From: Roseimaritima multifibrata
GTDB taxonomy: Bacteria > Planctomycetota > Planctomycetia > Pirellulales > Pirellulaceae
Direction: 5' to 3'
NCBI RefSeq assembly: GCF_007741495.1
Contig: NZ_CP036262.1
Span: 6,386,001 to 6,450,000 of the forward strand
Length of the DNA stretch: 64,000 nt
The notes beneath the pieces are model-generated. The model saw only the letters and a list, made by a program, of their open reading frames with translations, was not told the DNA's origin and did no database searches. Positions within the stretch are counted from its first letter, which is position 1; every line of letters starts with the position of its first letter. The position numbers and the translations under genes were made by a program. Below, in pieces: positions 45,829 to 54,456 of the stretch.

Positions 45829-47511
45829 ATGCGCCGTCGTGATTTGCTCTCCTTGATTTCGCTTTCCCTGCCGCCACTCCTTTTCGATTCGCCTTTTCGC
45901 AGCTTGCTGCATGCCGCCCCTGCGGCTGGTGGCGAACAAGACGCAGACGTGGTCATCATCGGCGGCGGGTTGGGCGGATGTGCAGCAGCACTCGCGGCGG
46001 CTCGCACCGGTTGCCGCGTTGTCCTGACCGAAGAGACCGATTGGCTTGGCGGGCAGGTGAGTTCCCAAGCGGTGCCGCCAGACGAGCACTATCAAATTGA
46101 AACGTCTGGCTGCACTGCCAGTTACCGCGAACTTCGCAGCGCGATCCGAGAGTACTACCGGCAGCACATGCCCCTGACCGCGGTCGCTCATGGGACGAAG
46201 AATTTAAACCCTGGCGGGGGTAGCGTCTCGCGCATTTGTCATGAACCGCGTGTCGCGGTTGCGGCCCTCTACAAACTACTTGGACCACACATTGCCAGTG
46301 GCAACCTGACCATCCTGCTAAATCATCGACCGATCGCGGCGCAAACCGACGGCGATAAAGTCCTGAACGTAACCTGCCAGAACCACTGGACCGGCGAAAA
46401 GATTGAACTGAGCGGGACCTCGTTCATCGACGCGACCGAGACCGGCGAACTGCTCCCCTTAACCGGAACGGAATACGTCACCGGTTTCGAAGCTCAGTCT
46501 GAAACCAACGAACCTCACGCACCGGCGAAGGCCCAGCCAAACAACCACCAAGCGGCCACCTGGTGCTTTCCGATTCAGTACATCGAAGGAGGTGATTTCA
46601 CGATCCCCAAACCAGAACAATACGATTTCTGGCAAGCGTATGTTCCCCCGCTAAAACCGGCGTGGCCCGGAAAAATTTTCAGCTGGACCTATTCTAATCC
46701 TTCCACTTTGCAGCCACGCACCCTAGCCTTTGATCCTCAAAAAGAGGCAGCGGGTTGGTGGTTGTACCGACGGATCGCGGCGGCGAAGAACTTTCTTCCG
46801 GGCGCCTACCCGGGCAGCATCAGTTTGGTCAATTGGCCTCAGAACGATTACCTGGAAGGAAACTTCTATGACGTTCCTGGAGAGGAACAACAGAAGCATT
46901 TTCACGGCGCGAAACAGCTTAGCCTGTCGCTGATGTACTGGATGCAAACGGAAGCTCCTCGTCCCGATGGTGGAACCGGATGGAAAGGATTGCGGTTATG
47001 CCCCGAGGTGTCTGGAACGGAGGACGGGCTTGCGAAATACCCGTACATCCGCGAATCGCGGCGGATCCGAGCTCGCTTTACGGTCTTCGAGCAGCACATC
47101 AGCAAAGATGCTCGCATGCAAGAAACAGGGCTGGACGCAGACGAAGTAAAAGCGGCCGCGTTCCATGATACGGTTGGTGTGGGAAGCTATCGATTGGATT
47201 TGCATCCCAGCACCGAAGGCGACAACTATATCGACCTAGCTTCTCTGCCGTTTGAAATCCCACTGGGCGCTTTGATCCCGCAGCGAATGAAAAATCTGTA
47301 TGCAGGCTGCAAGAACCTGGGGGTGACTCACCTTTCCAACGGTTGTTATCGACTTCATCCCGTGGAGTGGAACATCGGCGAATCGGCAGGAATGCTGGCG
47401 GCCCACTGCCATGAACAGAAATGCAATGGAGAAGCCATTCACTCCAGCCCAGAAAAACTGGCAGCGTTCCAGAAACGACTGGAACAAAGCGGCGTTCAGT
47501 TGCACTGGTAG
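45829..47511 (+). CDS. FAD-dependent oxidoreductase, twin-arginine exported
   Basis: ATG 45829 gives 560 residues starting MRRRDLLSLISLSLPPLLF, a likely Tat signal (RRRDLLSL). The FAD-binding start is ADVVIIGGGLGGCAAALAAA with GWLGGQ-like DWLGGQVSSQAVPPDEH; near the end come NLYAGCKNLGVTHLSNGCYR and EWNIGESAGMLAAHC. This is the FAD-dependent oxidoreductase family common in planctomycete genomes. The longer open frame from 45589 runs through the MITE-like repeat and is not used. The substrate is unknown. Confidence 0.87.
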   Translation: MRRRDLLSLISLSLPPLLFDSPFRSLLHAAPAAGGEQDADVVIIGGGLGGCAAALAAARTGCRVVLTEETDWLGGQVSSQAVPPDEHYQIETSGCTASYRELRSAIREYYRQHMPLTAVAHGTKNLNPGGGSVSRICHEPRVAVAALYKLLGPHIASGNLTILLNHRPIAAQTDGDKVLNVTCQNHWTGEKIELSGTSFIDATETGELLPLTGTEYVTGFEAQSETNEPHAPAKAQPNNHQAATWCFPIQYIEGGDFTIPKPEQYDFWQAYVPPLKPAWPGKIFSWTYSNPSTLQPRTLAFDPQKEAAGWWLYRRIAAAKNFLPGAYPGSISLVNWPQNDYLEGNFYDVPGEEQQKHFHGAKQLSLSLMYWMQTEAPRPDGGTGWKGLRLCPEVSGTEDGLAKYPYIRESRRIRARFTVFEQHISKDARMQETGLDADEVKAAAFHDTVGVGSYRLDLHPSTEGDNYIDLASLPFEIPLGALIPQRMKNLYAGCKNLGVTHLSNGCYRLHPVEWNIGESAGMLAAHCHEQKCNGEAIHSSPEKLAAFQKRLEQSGVQLHW

Positions 47512-47526
47512 GATAAACCGAAGGCG

Positions 47527-47559
47527 TTGCCCTGGGCTAGATTTCCGAGCCCAAGGCAA
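47527..47559. terminator. Stem-loop after FAD oxidoreductase gene
   Basis: TTGCCCTGGGCT pairs with AGCCCAAGGCAA (one wobble) around AGATTTCCG, 15 bases past the stop. No T-run follows on the plus strand, so it is a weak or Rho-assisted terminator or an mRNA-stabilising hairpin. Confidence 0.5.
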
Positions 47560-47610
47560 AACCCTCGATTTAAATACAGAGGCTTCCTGTTTGGCCGAAG
47601 CATGCCGGGG

Positions 47611-48242
47611 CTTACCTGTAGGCCGGATCGAGGAGCCATAGCGACGAAGCTACGGCAATCGACGCGTCTAGAGTTCGCCGGAGCGGTATCGCTGTCGCTC
47701 TTTGATCCGGCCTACTTAATTCCGTTGAATCTCCTTGAGACTCGGAAAGATGGCTCCAAGGATGATCACTTACCTGTAGGCCGGATCGAGGAGCCATAGC
47801 GACGAAGCTCCGGCAATCGACGCGTCTAGCGTTCGCCGGAGCGGTATCGCTGTCGCTCTTTGATCCGGCCTACTTAATTCCGTTGAATCTCCTTGAGACC
47901 TGGGAAGATGGCTCCAAGGATGATCACTTACCTGTAGGCCGGATCGAGGAGCCATAGCGACGAAGCTCCGGCAATCGACGCGTCTAGCGTTCGCCGGAGC
48001 GGTATCGCTGTCGCTCTTTGATCCGGCCTACTTAATTGCGTTAAATCTCCTTGGGACTTGGGAAGATGACTCCCAGGATGATCACTTACCTGTAGGCCGG
48101 ATCGAGGAGCCATAGCGACGAAGCTCCGGCAATCGACGCGTCTAGCGTTCGCCGGAGCGGTATCGCTGTCGCTCTTTGATCCGGCCTACTTAATTCCGTT
48201 GAATCTCTTTGGGACCTGGGAAGATGGCTCCCAGGATGATCA
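47611..48242. repeat. 158-bp tandem array containing duplicated 3' ends of the ResB-CcsA gene
   Basis: Units start at 47611, 47769, 47927 and 48085, spaced exactly 158 bp. Each carries CTTACCTGTAGGCCGGATCG, a palindromic part (CTCCGGC...GCCGGAG around ACGCGTCTAGCGTTC), TTTGATCCGGCCTACTTAAT, and about 55 bases matching the last codons and stop of the neighbouring ResB-CcsA gene. The final unit merges into the real gene end at 48190-48242. So a block spanning gene tail and REP element was amplified. Confidence 0.9.
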
Positions 48243-51200
48243 TTACAAATTGGCTTCCGCAGAAGATCCCCAACCACATCAGGGTGCCGCTGGTGAATCC
48301 GTAACTGTGCAGACCAAATCCCAGTTGGTTGGTTCCGAACCAGCTCCAGGCGGTCACGACGTTGCCGCCGATGGCCAACATTGCAAAGCCTCGTGGGCCT
48401 ACCATTTTGTCCCAGCGAGCGTGCAACATCAGGGCGTTCCAAATCACGATCAACAGAGCTCCGTTCTCTTTCGGATCCCATCCCCAGAAACGTCCCCAAC
48501 TGTCGTCGGCCCAAAGGCCTCCGAGCACGGTTCCGATGAAACTGAAGAGGATCCCAAAGCAGGTGACTCCGTACATCATCCGGTAAACTTCTTTACGGGA
48601 ATTCGGGTCCGCTCCAAACCAGCTTTGGAAGAGATACAGGATCCCAAACAAACCAGAGACAAAGGTCGCCGAATATCCCAAGGCGACGGTGGTGACGTGG
48701 GTTCCTAGCCAGAACTGTGTATCGAGAACGGCCTGCAGAACCGGCATCGTGTCGTCGTCGCTTAATCCCTTAACTGCGATCATTAAGGTGATCGCTCCAG
48801 CGGTAGCGGCAATCAGATTACCGATCCCACGCCGACCTAAGAACTCGATCACGATCCCGTACAACACAGCCGCCCAGCCGATGAAGACGGCGGAGGAGTA
48901 CAGGTTGATCACGGGCGGTCGTTCGGTGACGACAATCCGAGCAACAATCGCCAGCGTATGGATGCAAACGATGCCAATCAACATCGCCCACGCAGCCGAA
49001 CGCAGCGGTTTGACATTGGCGACCAAATCGATCAACGCCAACAACAGAACAATCAGGTAGAGGATCAACGCGACTCCAGAAGGCCACGCCGCTTCCATCC
49101 AGCGTTCGACGCCCAGCTTCCAGCCTTTCTCATCCTCGGCCATTCGCGGGAAGATCAATTCCATGTGCTGATCGATCGCTGCATTAAAATCAGCTGGATC
49201 CATTTCCTGATAAGCGTTCACCATGGTCACAAATCCCTTCGTTGGATCTGCGGCTTCGGGATCACGAATTCGATCTTTGATCGATTCGAATAGGGTGTGT
49301 GAAATCGGCAGCCAACGTTTCCGATCCGGACGCGGCAAATCAACCTGTCCTTCCTGAGGAATCATCCCAGGGGAATCGACTTCGGCGATCAGTTGCATTC
49401 TCCGGCGAAGGTCTTCGAACGCCATCATCTGCAACTCCATCCGCGATTTTTCACGCGCTTCGACGGTATCGCCTTTGATCATCGATTCTGGAACTTGCAT
49501 CGGTCGCGGCATCTGCATGGCAACGGCAACGACATCGTAAAGATGCAAGCGCGACGCCAATTCGACCAACTTCTTTTCCTTGAAGGACATATCGGCCGCA
49601 TCTTTTTTATTAGCAGCCGTGGCCAGTTCGCGGACTCGGCTGCTGCTAGGCAACAATTCCTCTAGCGTATAAAGCTTGGATTTGCGTCGCCGTTCGATTC
49701 CGACTTCGGCCAACACTTCGGCCGCATCGATCCGAATCATCGGCAATTCGTAGATTTCATTCGAATCGGCCGCCACTTCCATCAGCCATTTCAGGGCAGG
49801 AAGTTTCTTTTCGGACATAAAGGGTTCGCGGTACTTCGTCATTTCCGACGGCGAAATTTCCTCCATCGCCGCACGCTCGATCAACTCCTGCGGCGCTTCG
49901 GTAAGCGGTACCGATTCTTTACTGCTGAGCGTTTTTAGTGCAATCCGAGCATAGGAATCGAGCGGCATCAAACGGCCACCGAACTGAACAGGGATCTCAC
50001 CGGCGCGATACATATCCCGTTGTTCCTGTGCGCGTTCGGGGTTCATCGCCATCGCGACAGCCGACCAAGGGACCAATTTCATCGTCACAATCAGAACGAC
50101 AAATGCGATCGCAACGCCTGCGGCCACCGGGAAGAATCCAGCCGCCCGCGATTCGCGGTCACGACGGGAGATGTAACGTCCCAAAGTCCCCGCGAAATGG
50201 AACAGCAAACCGACGCCAACAATCGAACATGCAAGGTAAGGAATCAACCAACCGGAATTCCGAACCACCTGCAATCCGGTTCGCTCTTTGCCACCGGGCA
50301 TGGGAGTGTAATCTTGCTGATAAAACGTTTCGCCACGGTAACGAAGCGGGTTATTCATCCAGATCCGTTCTTTGCGATCTTCACCCGTTTCGGTATCGAT
50401 CATCCGGATCACCGAGGAAAACGACTGAGCGGTGGAAGAGCCCGCGTAATCGTTCCGCCGGACATCGATTAATTTCACCCAGTAGGGTTTTGCGATACGG
50501 CGAAAACGAAGCCCCATTTCATAGGTAATACCGTCGGCGGTGACGTCTTCAAATTCGTCCGGACGATCGGTCGCAAAGAGAGATTTGCCATCGTTAATAA
50601 ATTGAGTGACCAAAAAGGTTCCCAGCGAATCGCCCGAATCTTTTGCTAACAATTCGACGTAAGCCGAAGCAACATTTGGTGTGCTGGAAACGCCTCCCTC
50701 CATACGCGCTTCGACAACGGCAAGTTCTAAACCGATACCGGCGGTTGCCAGGTTCGTTTCGACTTCTGCAGGATCGACCAAGGTCGAATTGACGTAGAAG
50801 GCGGGGACCTTGATATCAAATGGGATCGCGGGATCCGAAATGACCGATCCATCTTCGAATGCGACTTGCAACTGCGATGAGGGGACCGCCACGACCTTGG
50901 TGTTTTTGGGGTCGGAGTTGTCCATGAAGGAGAGGTCGACCTTCGAAATATTGATCACCGTGTTGCTGGCTTCACCCTCGCCCAAGTTCAGTTTCTGTTC
51001 CAGTTGACGGTCTCCGTAGGCGAATTGCCCGACCATCAGGAGGGCGACGCCAAAGTGCAGGAGGACATTTCCACCTTGCTTGCCAAAGATCAGATGGCAG
51101 CCCAGCATCATCACCGCCGCGACGCCCGTCCCTTTCAGCAACTGCCATAAAATTCGCAGCCCTGGGTCTCCCAGCGTCAGGTAGCCGCTTAACATCCCGA

Positions 51201-51804
51201 CCAGCAGGCCGCCGACGACGACCACCCCGACGATCGACGCATTGCGAATCCGGACCGAAGTCGAAGTTGCTGCGGAGGCTAACAAACCAGCCCACAGGGT
51301 CGCGACCATTGCACAGAACAGGTACCACAGCGACTGGTAAGAAAAGGGAGGTTCGCCTTGAACGCCTTCGTTACTGTTCCCGGTAAGGATGACAAGTCCC
51401 ATCAGCACCAAACCGATCCCCAAAGCGATCAATCCGGCAACCAAACGAGGGCCACGAGCTCGAGCATGAAATCGCGTCACTTTGGCGGCCAAGAGATTCA
51501 GCAGCAGCAACGTCCCGATGATTTTCCCACCGGGAAAGGGAATCCAAGCGGACAGCGGAGAGTGAGGAAAAAAGACCTGGGGGATTAGATCTTCAAAGTA
51601 CAGCCGAGCAATCCAGGCGGTGAAGTAACGTTGTTTTACCTGTTCCAGGTTCAACGTTTCCTGAGCCAGCGTCCCCGCCATGATCAGGACCAGTGACAGC
51701 GCAAACAAAGTTATCGTCAACTTCAAAGAACCAAGCAGTCGCAAACCGGACAGCCATGGTGCCGAATTTGACGATACAGGTGCGTGCGTATTGATCGTAG
51801 CCAT
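48190..51804 (-). CDS. ResB-CcsA fusion, cytochrome c biogenesis (system II)
   Basis: The 1204-residue protein joins a ResB-like N-terminal half (LGSLKLTITLFALSLVLIMAGTL, early helices, large periplasmic domain with ERIWMNNPLRYRGETFYQQDY) to a CcsA-like C-terminal half. The CcsA half has the heme-handling WWD motif WGRFWGWDPKENGALLIV and histidines in LGTHVTTVALGY and LMLHARWD. It exports heme and ligates it to CxxCH apocytochromes on the outer face. A 250-residue hydrophilic insert with helical repeats (about 640-890) separates the halves. The gene tail is repeated in the tandem array downstream. Confidence 0.95.
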   Translation of the reverse strand: MATINTHAPVSSNSAPWLSGLRLLGSLKLTITLFALSLVLIMAGTLAQETLNLEQVKQRYFTAWIARLYFEDLIPQVFFPHSPLSAWIPFPGGKIIGTLLLLNLLAAKVTRFHARARGPRLVAGLIALGIGLVLMGLVILTGNSNEGVQGEPPFSYQSLWYLFCAMVATLWAGLLASAATSTSVRIRNASIVGVVVVGGLLVGMLSGYLTLGDPGLRILWQLLKGTGVAAVMMLGCHLIFGKQGGNVLLHFGVALLMVGQFAYGDRQLEQKLNLGEGEASNTVINISKVDLSFMDNSDPKNTKVVAVPSSQLQVAFEDGSVISDPAIPFDIKVPAFYVNSTLVDPAEVETNLATAGIGLELAVVEARMEGGVSSTPNVASAYVELLAKDSGDSLGTFLVTQFINDGKSLFATDRPDEFEDVTADGITYEMGLRFRRIAKPYWVKLIDVRRNDYAGSSTAQSFSSVIRMIDTETGEDRKERIWMNNPLRYRGETFYQQDYTPMPGGKERTGLQVVRNSGWLIPYLACSIVGVGLLFHFAGTLGRYISRRDRESRAAGFFPVAAGVAIAFVVLIVTMKLVPWSAVAMAMNPERAQEQRDMYRAGEIPVQFGGRLMPLDSYARIALKTLSSKESVPLTEAPQELIERAAMEEISPSEMTKYREPFMSEKKLPALKWLMEVAADSNEIYELPMIRIDAAEVLAEVGIERRRKSKLYTLEELLPSSSRVRELATAANKKDAADMSFKEKKLVELASRLHLYDVVAVAMQMPRPMQVPESMIKGDTVEAREKSRMELQMMAFEDLRRRMQLIAEVDSPGMIPQEGQVDLPRPDRKRWLPISHTLFESIKDRIRDPEAADPTKGFVTMVNAYQEMDPADFNAAIDQHMELIFPRMAEDEKGWKLGVERWMEAAWPSGVALILYLIVLLLALIDLVANVKPLRSAAWAMLIGIVCIHTLAIVARIVVTERPPVINLYSSAVFIGWAAVLYGIVIEFLGRRGIGNLIAATAGAITLMIAVKGLSDDDTMPVLQAVLDTQFWLGTHVTTVALGYSATFVSGLFGILYLFQSWFGADPNSRKEVYRMMYGVTCFGILFSFIGTVLGGLWADDSWGRFWGWDPKENGALLIVIWNALMLHARWDKMVGPRGFAMLAIGGNVVTAWSWFGTNQLGFGLHSYGFTSGTLMWLGIFCGSQFVMIILGAIFPGPKEIQRN

Positions 51805-51932
51805 GGAGAGTGCTCCTCAAGAGCATCCAAATAAATAGGAGGGTAGTCGTCAAACCCAAAAACGGATGACAACATTCATCAAGCGGAAACCGCATCAACA
51901 TAAATCTCACTTCACTCCTTCTGCTTCTTCCT

Positions 51933-53372
51933 TCACTCCTTCACTTCTGCTTCCTCGTTCACTTCCGCCGTAACTTCTTCTTTCACTTCTTCTTTCACTT
52001 CCTCTTTCACTTCCTCTTTCACTTCCTCTTTCACTTCCTCTTTCACTTCCTCTTTCACTTCCTCTTTCACTTCCTCTTTCACTTCCTCTTTCACTTCCTC
52101 TTTCACTTCCTCTTTCACTTCCTCTTTCACTTCTTCTTTCACTTCTTCTTTCGCTTCTTCTTTCGCTTCTTCTTTCGCTTCCGCCTTCATCTGCTCCTTG
52201 TCTCCTTCACTCCTTGTCTCCCCCTCTGAGTCCTCTGCGTCTTCTAGCCGGATCGAATCCAAAACGGCTGTCATCACGTCTTTATTCTCGGTGACCAACT
52301 TCGCTGGTCCTTTCATTTTCACGAACAGCGGCAACCCTGTTTCGGATTCGACGATTGCGATATCGATCGCTTCCCCGTCCTCATCAGGGCTGGCCATGAA
52401 GAGTCGCGTAGCGGGCTGGCCGGCGACTTTTCGTTCCTCGATTGTCTCCATCGCGGCGTCGACCATTGCTTCATCGGCGGCGGCGCCGGCGACTTGTCCG
52501 ACCCACATTCCGACATTGCTACGAAGTTCACCGCCGGCGCGGATCATGGTGATTTCCAGCCCTTCGTCCCCCTCACCTAATTCGAGGGTTGCCAGTCGCA
52601 TCCCACCTTTGCGACCATCCTTCCAACCTTCGGGCACATCGTATTTCAGCGGGCTATCGGGTGCTGGCATCGCGACGTCTGCAGGAGGTGCCCCGGCGTG
52701 TGGATTTTCAGGTGCCTGAGCGACTGGCGGATCCGATGCGGGAGCCATCGGTGGCATTCCTCCGGCGTTGCCCATCATGGGCGGCACCATCCCTCCACTG
52801 CTCGCCCCTTCTTCGCCAACCAGATCGACCCAAAGAGGTTGTGGGTCATCACCTTCATTTTTGGGATCTAGTTTTTCAGCGCCAGCCCAGCGTTCTTCCG
52901 AAGGGGGCATTCCCATTTGGCCGCGCCAACGATTGACATTGGCAAGCATATCAGCGTCCCAATCCGCCTGACGTCCCAGACGAGTCACGGTGAAATCGAG
53001 CTGATTATCGTCGGCGAGAATTAGGATTTTGGCGTAAGGAGCAAAGGGGCCGCTACCGACAGAGACTCGTTGCCAGGAATCTGGCAGTTCAAGAATCGGT
53101 TCACCGTTCTCAAACTGAAGATCCGAAACGAACTGTCGAATTTCAGCCGCCACCGTATCGACCGCCGCTTCGGGGCCTCGGATTTTGAAAAACCAATTTG
53201 CGTTCGGTTCAGGAACGATCGCTCCCAACATGCGAACGTTTGATTCCAGCTCCGCCGGAATCTCGTTATTAATGGTGTAGACCTGAACCGATTCATGTTC
53301 ACGGCACCCTGTCACCAGAGTTATCGCAGACAAACTAAAAACCAGCCAAGCAATCGATGGTAATTGATTCAT
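51933..53372 (-). CDS. Lipoprotein with (KEEV)n tail
   Basis: ATG 53372 gives 479 residues with the lipoprotein signal SLSAITLVTGCREHES. A middle Pro/Met/Gly-rich stretch (PPMMGNAGGMPPMAPASDPP) leads to a domain (LKYDVPEGWKDGRKGGMRLA...VLDSIRL) seen in many planctomycete exported proteins. The C-terminus is an acidic/basic repeat of KEEV units, about 15 in a row. The longer frame to 53678 enters a MITE-like repeat and is rejected. It lies 128 bases upstream of the ResB-CcsA gene on the same strand. Function unknown. Confidence 0.85.
   Translation of the reverse strand: MNQLPSIAWLVFSLSAITLVTGCREHESVQVYTINNEIPAELESNVRMLGAIVPEPNANWFFKIRGPEAAVDTVAAEIRQFVSDLQFENGEPILELPDSWQRVSVGSGPFAPYAKILILADDNQLDFTVTRLGRQADWDADMLANVNRWRGQMGMPPSEERWAGAEKLDPKNEGDDPQPLWVDLVGEEGASSGGMVPPMMGNAGGMPPMAPASDPPVAQAPENPHAGAPPADVAMPAPDSPLKYDVPEGWKDGRKGGMRLATLELGEGDEGLEITMIRAGGELRSNVGMWVGQVAGAAADEAMVDAAMETIEERKVAGQPATRLFMASPDEDGEAIDIAIVESETGLPLFVKMKGPAKLVTENKDVMTAVLDSIRLEDAEDSEGETRSEGDKEQMKAEAKEEAKEEAKEEVKEEVKEEVKEEVKEEVKEEVKEEVKEEVKEEVKEEVKEEVKEEVKEEVKEEVKEEVTAEVNEEAEVKE
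51978..52170. repeat. 12-bp minisatellite encoding KEEV repeats
   Basis: TTCACTTCCTCT and close variants (TTCACTTCTTCT, TTCGCTTCTTCT) repeat about 16 times in frame with the lipoprotein gene. Variation is mainly synonymous at the ends, and the central units are identical. The tract decays toward the stop codon, and similar sequence continues past it, suggesting slippage moved the stop. Confidence 0.9.
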
Positions 53373-53576
53373 GATGACGCCATTTAAATATTTGGCGTTC
53401 GTTCCGTAGAGAGCTGAATGAGGAGCAAACCGAGGCGGGCCGGGCAATATCGACGAAGACATCTGCCGGAAAGGTCGCTTGAAAACATTTATCCTCTGAT
53501 TATAGACGCTTATGCACCCCAAAGCGTACCCGAGATTCGAGAAACTGCGTCTCCACGCCGCAGGTGGTCGATTGGG

Positions 53577-53923
53577 CAGAGAGAAAAGGCCCCATGCCAG
53601 CTTGCCTGGCATGAAGCCAAGATTTGAAATTAGTCTGCTAAAAGAGTTCCGTTTCCGGGCTTGCCCCGGCGGGCTCACAGCTGGCAGCTACTCTCTTGTG
53701 CGATCGAAACGCGGTTCTCCGCCAGGTCCGAATCGCCTAGGCGATTCGGACCTGGCGGAGAAGGATCGAGTGGGGGGAGGCATTGAGTAGAAAAACGCAT
53801 CCAGTTCGGATTGCCGCTTTCAGCGGCAATCCGAACTGGATGCGGAAACCGGGGGGCAACCACCTCTAATTTCAAATCTTGCGTTCCTGTCGGGTAAACC
53901 GACGAGGGGACGTGGCGTTCGGA
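53577..53923. repeat. MITE-like composite repeat, long copy with internal insertion
   Basis: This is inverted relative to the 45500-45700 copy: same ends (CATGCCAGCTTGCCTGGCAT; ACAGG-type end CTGTCGGGTAAACCGACG), the same TIR-like CAAGATTTGAAATTAG pair and the same ATCCAGTTCGGATTGCCGC hairpin. About 150 extra bases are inserted, including TTTCCGGGCTTGCCCCGGCG (shared with 26517) and the hairpin TCCGCCAGGTCCGAATCGCC with its complement. Nested repeats of this sort point to repeated insertions. Confidence 0.82.
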
Positions 53924-53944
53924 GAACCTCGTAAATCGCACGTG

Positions 53945-54403
53945 CTAGCGGAAAGGTACCGAACGCCACGGATCTGGCGGGGGGACGATGGACCGCTGCT
54001 CCGCTACGGCTGGGGTTTCCGCTGATTGATTCGTCGCCGCCCGTGTCGTTGGCAATGTGGAAGACGCTGGCGATGGAGAAGACGACGGCAAGCCGGCTGG
54101 ATAACGGGGAACCAGATCTGCGGGCTGTGCAGCGATTTGCGGAGGGCTGTATCGCGCGGGAGCCTGCTGAGACGTGGCCAAACGCTGCTCTAGAACCGCA
54201 ACTCGATCGGTCATGGCTCGATTCTGGACGGCCAAGCGATCGGCTCGATCTCGCTCGGTGCGATAATCGGTCAACAAACGCTCGGATTCCGCTTGGCACT
54301 CTTTGTACTTGCGATTTCCTAACAGTCCGCAACCCGTCGAACCAATACATAGCCCTGCCACCACAAGGATAGCGAGCTTACGGGTCGATTTTTGACGGGT
54401 CAT
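53945..54403 (-). CDS. Coiled-coil lipoprotein
   Basis: ATG 54403 has GGAGG about 10 bases upstream. The 152-residue protein begins with a lipobox signal (AILVVAGLCIGSTGC), then a coiled-coil segment (CQAESERLLTDYRTERDRADRLAVQNRAM). It ends in a Pro/Ser/Ala-rich disordered tail. No domain is recognised. It follows the HTH/acidic protein on the same strand by 53 bases. It is likely anchored in the membrane as a spacer or scaffold. Confidence 0.75.
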   Translation of the reverse strand: MTRQKSTRKLAILVVAGLCIGSTGCGLLGNRKYKECQAESERLLTDYRTERDRADRLAVQNRAMTDRVAVLEQRLATSQQAPARYSPPQIAAQPADLVPRYPAGLPSSSPSPASSTLPTTRAATNQSAETPAVAEQRSIVPPPDPWRSVPFR

Positions 54404-54456
54404 TTCGGTTTGCCTCCATGCAAACGGCTCGGACTTCAATAGGTCACAAGTAGCTT

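Noticed and set aside
47612-48113. Series of near-identical 61-residue minus-strand ORFs (APRSGLQVSDHP...)
   Set aside because: They come from the 158-bp tandem repeat and shift frame with each unit.
53373-53678. N-terminal extension of the KEEV lipoprotein frame
   Set aside because: It also runs into the repeat at 53577-53923; ATG 53372 gives a proper lipoprotein signal.
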